A stretch of DNA of 64,000 bases, taken from the NCBI RefSeq assembly GCF_027579695.1, contig NC_083570.1:4185001-4249000 (forward strand), read 5' to 3'. The notes under the pieces are model-generated. The model did not search any database, had not been told where the DNA came from, and saw nothing but the letters and a program-made list of their open reading frames with translations. This DNA is from Neoarius graeffei. Lineage: Eukaryota > Chordata > Actinopteri > Siluriformes > Ariidae. The position numbers and the translations under genes were made by a program. This document shows, in pieces, positions 55,678 to 64,000 of the stretch (its first letter is position 1; each line of letters begins with the position of its first letter).

Positions 55678-56738
55678 AGAAACCATTTAATGACCTAAAA
55701 CCCTGATTTGGAACAGAGTGTGTGAGGGTTTCTGAAATACATGAGGGTGCAGATCCACTGAGAGCTCTGTAAACCTGTCAGAGAGTTTATGATGGAAGAT
55801 TTCAGGAAAGAAAAGACAGAGATGAGAATTGTGTGAACAGTAGTTTCAGCAGCAGAGGGCACAAATGAGCAGTCGTGGAAATGCCAAAATGCCATTATCT
55901 GTCTATAAACGCTTTAAAAATAGAGATCTTTTGGTGATTTTATGTAAATTTTGGCACCTTTTAGTGAGTCTGTGCTGTTAAAATCATTGGAGTGTCAACT
56001 GTTTGTGTGTATTTGGTACATTAGTGATGTTTAAAGCTTGTTGGTGCCTAATGCTAACTGGTTAGCCTGTGTGAGTAGAATGGTGATGTCTGATGGAGTG
56101 CAGTAGCTTTACATGGTGAACATTTTACAGTCTCTCTGTCACTAGTATTGGGAGTTATTGCTAAAGATAATATAGTTCATAAATCTGAATGAACTGAATC
56201 TTGTGTTAATTATTTTTATTTCAGTTGTTTTCCATGAGTGTGAATGTGTATGAGGAGAAAATTAGGAGCAGAAGTGGAGTAAAGACTTTATCTGAGTTTA
56301 TAAAACACTATAAAGCACAAGCAAATCTCCAAACTTTTATTGACTGCATTTTCATTTCTATCATTACAATGAGCTCTTTATAAATCAAAGATACAAAACA
56401 TCTTTTTTTTCCTTTTCACTGGATATCAAGTCAATTATTCTTGTTTCTGTGCTTTAATTATATTTAAAACTTCCAATCAAATCCATTTTAGTAAAATGTA
56501 GAGCTGCAACTGCTGATTATTCTGATATTCAATTCATCTGTCAACTATTTTTCATTAATTGATTTGTTTATTCATTTTTAATACAACAATATATAAAATA
56601 TATATTTGCAGCATTTTAATCAGCTCTAGTACAGAACTCTTTCTGAACTTGGCTGAATTAAATAACAGTTCACTAACTACAATACAACCTTACTGACATT
56701 TATCAGATAATCTCTAACATTTATCAGATAATCTCTAA
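55678..56738. repeat. Inverted copy of 39690-40790, fused to block C2
   Basis: The reverse complement of 39690-40790 begins right after the hAT-like element. From 56195 it is also the left part of block C2. Near its end the 20-bp ATTTATCAGATAATCTCTAA occurs twice (56698-56717, 56719-56738) at a junction where about 280 bp present in C1 is missing. No gene seen. Confidence 0.8.
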
Positions 56739-57282
56739 GTTCCAGAAAGAACGGGGCATGTTTACCACTGTGTTCCATCACCTCTACTTTTAACAACACT
56801 CTGTAAACGTTTGGGAACTGAAGAGCCTGCTGTCGTTTTGGAAGTGAAATGTTGTCCCATTCTTCCCTGATATATACTTTCAGTTGCTCCTTCATCAAGT
56901 TTTCTATTTTGTTTAATCTGCGCCAGATGTTTTCAGTGGGAGACAGATCTGGATTTCAGGCAGGCCAGTTTAGCACCCAGACTCTTTTATGACTGAGCCA
57001 TGCAGTTGTAATGCATGCAGAATGCGGTTTGACTTTGACTTGCTGAAATAAGCCAGGCCTTCCCTGAACAAGACATCATCTGGATGTTGCTCCAAAAACT
57101 GTAAATATAATTCAGCATTAATGGTGCCTGCCCAGATGTGCACTCTACCCATGCCATGTGCACTAATGCACCCACATACCATCATAGATGCTGGCTTTTG
57201 AACTGTGCACTGATAACAAGCTGGATGGACAGTCCCTATACTCTTTAGCCTGGAGGATGCAGTGTCAATGATTTTCATTTGT
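56739..57282 (-). mobile_element. Tc1-like transposon relic (family 2), C2 copy
   Basis: Counterpart of the inner part of 3215-3960. The minus-strand frame 56970-57278 contains VQKPASMMVCGCISAHGMG. The 3' terminal portion present in C1 was lost at the deletion junction. Confidence 0.75.
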
Positions 57283-59672
57283 GAAAAAGTTACTGAAGAG
57301 GCAACATTGCTGTGAGAATCACTTATTCACAATCTCCCTTTTCTACAACAGCAACTCTGACAGAAGTACAGCTACAGTTATAACATGTGTATACACTCAT
57401 TCTAATGAGTTAGCATTTCTACATTTTCAGCTCATTCATCAGGACTTACACAGAGAAAACGCCACACCACATAATCTAGGACAACTAATAAACAGATCAA
57501 AAATGTGTAATTTAACAAAGAAAATCTAATTACTTTTTTTAAAAAGTGGAGATTCTGCAGTTGCTGCACACCCACCCCTCTTCTAAAGGGGATGAGGTGC
57601 AGTGGGTGAAGATGTTCCACCAAAAGCAAGAGTTTTTTCATTAACTTGGCTATTCGTGCATAAAAATGCTTTTTATCTTTCTTGAGCCCCAACTCATAAA
57701 TCTAAGCTTGAAGGTTGATTATATAGATGGTAATTACATTTTAAGCTTGGGTTTTATAAAGCTCATGAGCTGACATCGTTCCTGCTTAGAATTATGACTA
57801 GGATACAATCAATCTCAGAATTCCAAACATGACTTCACAAGGGGGTCCATTTCAGTATTACGAACTTTTCTGGATAACAAACTATTTGGACGTCCCCCAA
57901 GGAGTTGATTATAGTGGGGTTGTAGTGTGTTTTATTTTAATATAGTGTGAAATTAAAATGTTGTTCTGTTCTGGCTTTATTACTGTTTATTAGTTATTTA
58001 ATGAGAGGCTGCTTAATATGAAACAAATAGAAATTTATTATGCTAAAGTCATGAGAGATCATTTTCTTTTTAAAATTTGAGTTTCTTGTCTGACAGTTAA
58101 TTTTTAACATTCCCTTTTTAAAAGTAGACGGCCTTTTGATTTCATAAAATCGCTGAAATTTAGTTCTCTCTCAAATTTGGTCATTGTGATATATGGTTAT
58201 TTCTGTAATATATATATATAAACCCAGGCCATTTTGTGGCTGGTAAGTTATTTATTTTGAGGGGATTCCTCGCAAATAATGTGCAAGAAATCACTCGCTT
58301 CGCGCAGTCAAGCAGACAGAGGAAGTCCAGTGTGCGCCTGCGCAGGTTTTCATTGACCATGCACTGACCCAGTTACGTCATTTTGCCCTGAGATGATGAG
58401 CTAATCTCAATAATATTCGCATTGCAACTTCAGTATTCAAGTTGTGACAGAAAATATGATGGAGCCAGTGGACCGTACACCTCAAATGCTGGTTAGTCTG
58501 TTTCTCCCTATCGTAAATATTGTAATTAGTGAAGAACATGCTGCAATTAGCCCGAATATGTATCTTTTTGAGGCGAACTTGAACCTGGTCACTCATCTTG
58601 TTGAAGTCCTTTTTTCACTGAGCGTATTCTAGCCAATTATTCAGAACAAAAATTATGTATTGATTTCACAATGTAAATATTATTCCCGTGCATTAGATAG
58701 TTTACGTAGAAGATTCTTTTTTTATCATTGCGATGGTGAAGACCGCTGAGCAAAAATGTGTGTAATTAGGCTATGCACCTATATTGCACAACTTCTGGTG
58801 AACAACCTCTCGTGTGTAGTATGAATTTCTTCCCCTGGCTGAAATCACGTTGGTGCAGTGGCACACAGTTTATTTTGAACCTGCTAAAAAGCGTGTTTTG
58901 TGTTAAGTGACAGTTTAAAAAATAAAAACTAAAGTGACATTGAGCCCGCCTGCCTGTTTCAGTGTTCACTATATAAGCGAATCTGTTACATTCATCTTTT
59001 TGATTTTTGTATTTGCTCATGTTTTTGCCAAACGTAGTGATCAGAAGTAATAGCTTTTGGAATATGAACCCTCCACTACATTTGTAATGCCACTAATACA
59101 CTTTCCTAAACTCGACTTTTGTATAACCTCGTGAATTTCCTGTATAACCCACCCGTTTCAGACATGAGCCTGAGTAGAGAAAAAAATCTTTAAAGTTTGA
59201 TTGAAGGAGTGACAGGATGTCTGATCTGTTCTCTCAGGTTGCAAATTTGTATCCCACAACAGGGAAACCCCGCCACGTTATGCATGACATAGCATCTTGG
59301 ATTAGGTCACGGTGAGGCAAGAAAAAAATGGCAGAGAATTTAGGGCCACGTGGCTCAAAATTCATTAATTGTTCTTTTAGGGAAAAAAAGTAATAAATTT
59401 TGAAGTCCGAGTTTCGAATTCAGTAGCATTCGGTCCACTAAAAAAGAATTGGGTGTCAGGGAAAATTATTTTTATGGCCTAAATTAAAAAAAATCTGAGA
59501 GGCAGTCTAACTTTAATTATTATACATTTACATTATACATGCTTTAACTTAAATAATAAAGTGACTGTTTTTTGTCCAGCTGGATTGTGTTCTAATAAAA
59601 CAGACGATTGACCAACAACGTGGCAACGTGCAGGAATTTTACATAAAAAAAAAAACAACACACTTGTTTTTA

Positions 59673-60303
59673 CTATGGATCACACAATCTCACAGTAGAA
59701 CCAGAAAACCAGTAGAACGCTAACCCAGAAACTTTGAAGAACCCAAACCCAGCATATAGAGTCTGAGTGAATGTGGTGTGGACTCTGTGGAGGAGCTTCA
59801 TCGTGTCAGAGACGCTGTAGAAGGACAGAGTTCCTGCACTGTGATCCACATACACTCCTATTCTGGAGGCTGATGGAACTCTGAGATCAGTCTTAATGTT
59901 GTTGTGCCAGAAAGAAAGAGAAGAAGAAGAACACCACAGACTCCAGGACTGATTGTTGCCTCCAAACCCACACTCATCACCCAGTCCTTTCCTGCTGATG
60001 TCTTTATATGAGACTGATATGGAGACACCACCAGCACCGCTCCACTCCACCTCCCAGTAACAACGTCCACTCACACTCTCCTTACACAACACCTGACAGT
60101 TGGAATCAAATCTCTCTGGATGATCAGAGTAACGCTGCTCTCTCCCACTATCTCTCACCGCTCTGTTCTTCTCAGACAGAATGAGGTGACGATGTGCCAT
60201 GTTGGGATCCAGAGTCAGATAACAGAAATCTAAAATAAAAGAGAAAAACAAACTGAACAATGTGAACATGTTGGATTTAATTCACACAGTATATTTATAT
60301 GAA

Positions 60304-60361
<58 letters not shown>

Positions 60362-61170
60362 GATGTACATTTCAGAAACTCTTCTCTGCTCTGTGGTTCT
60401 GGTCCTGAAATGATCTGAACTGCTGCAGCTGTGGAGAGAAAAATGGAAACATGAGTTTGTGTAAAAGATGGAAAGAGTTTAAAGTGATCCAGTCAGTTTA
60501 TTCATTTTAAATCAGTGTTTTAGTTCAAAGTGTCGGGTGAATAAAGTGTCTGCGGAAAAGAAAGCAGGAGCATCGCTAAGAAATAACACATCACTGTGTT
60601 TCTCCAGCAGGAACAGCTCCTCTTACCATGTGGAGGGATTTTGTTGAATTCCTCCTCACAGAATTCCTCGAGTCTCTTTTTCAGATCTGAGAGAGAATTC
60701 CTCACTCCATCAAATGAGAGATGTTGATGGACAGTGACGCTGGATGTGTGAAAGAATGGTCTTTCCAATGGAGGAGAGTGATGTCCAGAAGCTAAAACCT
60801 ACAGAAAGCAAATGAAATGTAAAACCCACTTGTGATGTCAGACAGGGACATTTATTGTTCCCTTAATGAGAGGTGTTTTAGAGAGTGTGTGAGGAACAGC
60901 TGGCTCTGTAGATCAGACAGTGAGTGTTACCTGGAGGAAATGGATGTGATCGTGTGTGTGTGAAAGCTGCTCCAGCTCAGTGACTCTCCTCTGAAGATCA
61001 GCAATCTCCTGCTCCAGTTGCTCCAGGAGTCGTTCAGCTCGACTCAGTTCAGCCTTCTCCTGATCTCTGATCAGCTCCGTCACCTCCCAGCGCTTTTTCT
61101 CCATGGAGCTGATCAGCTCAGTAAAGATCCTCTCACTGTCCTCCACTGCTGTCTGTGCACTGAGCTGTTA

Positions 61171-61212
<42 letters not shown>

Positions 61213-61412
61213 TTTAAAGCTCATCTATCATTCCCTCTCTTACTGGGACTGTAAATGACTCGTTGTCCATGTTGTGAGTGTTTCTAGGAGCAGCTCTGTC
61301 TCTGCTCACTGCTCACCTTTATAGTGTTCACAGCCTGTTTCAGCTCCTGCACCTTCTTCTGCTTCTCCTGGATTCTCTGCTGGGATTTCATCTGCTCCTT
61401 CTTTAACTCACT
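59673..61412 (-). pseudogene. TRIM-C2: finTRIM lacking the RING/B-box exon (exons 2-6 only)
   Basis: Minus-strand exons in transcript order are 61317-61412, 60931-61164, 60627-60798, 60369-60428 and 59673-60229 (96, 234, 172, 60 and 557 bp), all open with AG/GT borders. Coiled coil and PRY-SPRY are as in TRIM-C1 ([31 protein letters not shown]). Differences from C1 are mostly single bases. The exon-6 region reading [20 protein letters not shown] differs from [20 protein letters not shown] in C1, a substitution cluster in PRY. Upstream of exon 2 the LTR fossil starts at 61565 and no RING or B-box exon is seen to 64000. Either a pseudogene or a truncated SPRY-only product; the conserved frames are too recently duplicated to prove function. 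Confidence 0.75.
60308..60360 (+). repeat. (GT)n microsatellite in last intron of TRIM-C2
   Basis: About 26 GT units lie just downstream (transcript sense) of the exon 5 donor. C1 has only a few units at the same place (7515-7530), so the tract expanded or contracted after the duplication. Confidence 0.9.
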
Positions 61413-61564
61413 CTGAGGACAAATAAAATACATTCAGCTTTTTATACAGTACGAGCGAACTGGTTCCATATTAATGTCAGTTCAAAGTACATTCATGTTT
61501 CTTACAGCTGTGAATGTTCTGTTCTCTGTGTGTTTTATTTTGTGTGGATTTTTTTGTTTTTTTT

Positions 61565-63677
61565 TGTGGCAATGAGGGTGTGGTCAAGCATCAGTTTGTG
61601 AACAGAGGGTGGGGCCAGGGAAGGTGAGTGGCAAATTGTTCTCACCTGTTGGTAACTCATGTGTGTGTGCGTGCGTGTGTGTGTGTTTTGCAAGAATGAC
61701 AGAGTAGTGAAAAAAAAGGGGAGAGCGAAGAGGTGGTCGTCTCCCGATTAGAGAACGCATGTATGTACGTATATCATATTTATTGTTAACGCTTAAAACT
61801 ATTACTATGCCATTCTTGAGGTTGCAGGCATTTATAAATAAAAAGTGAGGCCATGGCTCTGCGTATCTCCTTTAAAAACTTTAAAAATTTGGAAGTTTGT
61901 AAGTGAAGACAAATGTAATTGGGATAAATGTCTCAAGTCCCTGTTATTTGCAGTACAAGAGGTCCCACAAGCCTCTGCTTGATTCTCCCCATTCAAATTA
62001 TTATATGGGTGCAAGCCTCGTGGCATTTTGGATGTGCTGTGGGAAAATTGGGAGGAGGGACCTTCAAACAGTAAAAATGAAATTCAGTATGTTCTCAGCC
62101 TGTATGCAAAGCTCCACACACTCAGTCACTTAACCCAGGAGAATTTATGGCAGACACAAGAATGTCAGGCCTGGCTGTACAACAGGCGTGCGTGTCTTAG
62201 AGAATTCACAGCGGGAGATATAGTGCTTGTATGATTGCCCACTTTGAGCTCAAAATTTATCGCTGTCACGGGCCCTTTGAGGTCACACGGCAAATCGGGG
62301 ATGTCGACTATGGGGTGAGGTGAATGGATAGGGGCAGAGCACTACAAATATACCACCTCAACCTACTAAAACCTTGGAATGAGTGGGTCCCCATGGCATT
62401 GGCATCAGTTGTTCCAGAGAGGACAGAGCTGTGGCCAGATGTAAAAAAAATAGTGAACACTCGAGCCACTCTGGTCCCCTGTGGAGACCACCTCTCATCA
62501 GCCCAACTCACGGAGGTTGCCAAGTTGCAAGTGGAGTTTTCCAACATGTTCTTGCCCCTTCCTGGCCACACTCACCTCATAGAACACCACATTGAGATGC
62601 CACCAGGGGTGGTAGTGCATTGCCACCCAAACCACTTGCCCGAACACAAGAAAGTGATGGTTTGGGATGAACTCAAGGCAATGCTCAAAATGGGAATAAT
62701 CAAGGAGTCCCACAGTAATTGGAGCACACTGGTGGTCTTGGTCCCCAGGACCGACGGGTCAGTCCAGTTCTGTGTGGACTATAGGCAGGGCCGTAGCCAG
62801 TATTTTAAAATCACAGAGATCCGTGATGTGCACGCAAAACGCGCGCTGAAAAAATTTCAACATATTTAAATGAGAGGGTTGAATTACATGTCACACAAGA
62901 GATCTTTTCCTGAAATTACTTTTAATGGTGTTTGAACTGAATATCATTAGTTTTGAAAACAAAAAATCATGTATGTGGCAAGAGTAAGAATAATTTAAGC
63001 TTGTTTAATGGTGTGATCTTGCCCAAGCAATGAGGACAAAACTGCACTGCTTTGAAAATGTAAATTTAACAGCTTCATAAAAGTGGACTGATAGTTACCA
63101 TGAAAAAAAACAATGTCTACTGCACTGCTTTCACTCCCCCAAGTCTCATTCGTTTTTGTGTTCTTGGTCTCAGAGCCGCACGCACGAAACAGACACAGAA
63201 GACAGAATCAACGTTTAACATAATTAACAATGCACTTTTTACGGAGGCGTTTAATGTTATTCTTTATTTTTTTATCCAGTTGAATATTTAGTGTACAAAT
63301 GTATTTTCAGCTCTTAAAAATGACCGAGGTCCGGACCTTGGTGGCCTCATAGCTGGCTGCAGCCATGACGATAGGAAAGTCACCATGGTGTCTAAATTTG
63401 ACTCTAACCCAATGCATTGCATTGACGTGTTGCTCAGTTGATTAGGTGCTACTCAGTTTATGTGACACTGAATTTGACAAAGGGATATTGGCAGATCCCC
63501 TTGACTCCTCTATCCAGAGAAAAAAACTACGTTTTCCACAAAGTTTGGCTTACACCAATTTGTCACGCTTCCTTTCGGGTTATTCAGCATTCCCACAACA
63601 TTCCAGTGGCTCATGCACAAAATTCTCCATCCACATGCTGCCTATGCCATTGCCTACTTAGACAACATCATTATATG
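61565..63677 (+). mobile_element. Ty3/Gypsy LTR retrotransposon fossil (C2)
   Basis: Counterpart of 8744-10865 with the same partial LTR, integrase-like and RT-like parts and the same hAT-like insertion (62786-63367). Incomplete and heavily broken. Confidence 0.8.
62786..63367. mobile_element. hAT-like non-autonomous insertion in Gypsy fossil (C2)
   Basis: Same insertion as 9974-10555, with CAGGGCCGTAGCCAG at the left, GGCTGCAGCCATG at the right and the same flanking near-duplicate 8-bp sequences. Confidence 0.65.
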
Positions 63678-64000
63678 CAGTGGTGCTTGAAAGTTTGTGA
63701 ACCCTTTAGAATTTTCTATATTCCTCCATAAATATGACCTAAAACATCATCAGATTTTCACACAAGTCCTAAAAGTAGATAAACAGAACCCAGTTAAACA
63801 AATGAGACAAAAATATTATACTTGTTCAATTGTTTATTGAGGAAAATGATCCAATATTAAATATCTGTGTGTGGCAAAAGTATGTGAACCTCTAGCAGTT
63901 AATTTGAAGGTGAAATTAGAGTCAGGTGTTTTCAATCAATGGGATGACAATCAGGTGTGAGTGGGCACCCTGGTTTATTTAAAAAACACAGATCTATCAA
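63678..64000 (+). mobile_element. Tc1-like transposon (family 1), left end, truncated by window
   Basis: The left inverted repeat CAGTGGTGCTTGAAAGTTTG is followed by the inner repeat near 63860. It corresponds to 10866-11188 in C1. The flanking base pair here is TG rather than TA at the left border. The remainder lies outside the window. Confidence 0.85.

Larger units (their letters stand above)
56195..64000. repeat. Segmental duplication block C, copy C2
   Basis: Direct copy of 2612 to about 11200 with near-identical sequence, running off the window inside a Tc1-like element. It lacks the SINE of C1 and two small segments. The remaining unassigned part (57283-58811) corresponds to 3961-5551, including the NRF-1-like/CRE-like patch and the 62-codon frame (58444-58632). 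Confidence 0.9.

Overview
The window is nuclear DNA of a ray-finned (teleost) fish. The evidence is vertebrate-type split genes of the fish-specific finTRIM family together with typical fish repeats: Tc1/mariner, hAT, Rex1-like, L2-like and Tx1-like LINEs, Ty3/Gypsy remnants and tRNA-headed SINEs. The SINE tail resembles those I associate with catfish and other ostariophysans, but I cannot fix the species from the sequence.

The only host genes I can support are finTRIM genes (RING, B-boxes, coiled coil, PRY-SPRY), present in four copies that share the same exon sizes. TRIM-A (25577-30082, +) and TRIM-B (41650-46090, +) have all six coding exons open, predicting 576 and 568 residues. TRIM-C1 (6882-8591, -) and TRIM-C2 (59673-61412, -) keep exons 2-6 open, but no RING/B-box exon is visible. 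In their place lies a Ty3/Gypsy fossil. Orphan finTRIM exons lie at 21982-22044, 37050-37109 and 38030-38475. FinTRIMs are predicted E3 ubiquitin ligases that diversify in fish antiviral immunity.

The layout is a set of segmental duplications. Block C occurs as C1 (2612 to about 11200) and C2 (56195-64000, running off the window), in the same orientation. A roughly 15-kb unit carrying an extinct finTRIM exon plus a complete finTRIM is repeated in tandem at 21751-37018 and 38190-53524, with its TRIM on the opposite strand to block C. A 1-kb segment at 39690-40790 recurs inverted at 55678-56738 and partly at 2612-3190. Because the copies differ by individual insertions, several transposons can be dated before or after the duplications by comparing filled and empty sites.

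The remaining sequence is nested transposons. Notable cases are Tc1-like elements carrying Rex1-like LINEs (10866-17077 and 48539-53524), a 1.64-kb hAT with an 8-bp target duplication (22165-23808), two abutting head-to-head Gypsy fossils (17460-21750), and a hAT-like element (53531-55671) that holds a SINE and a palindromic element. I found no RNA genes, CRISPR arrays or bacterial features, and no clearly novel system. The most unusual points are the paired RING-less finTRIMs, the microsatellite-driven changes in TRIM-A, and the palindromic element with a helix-turn-helix-like ORF.
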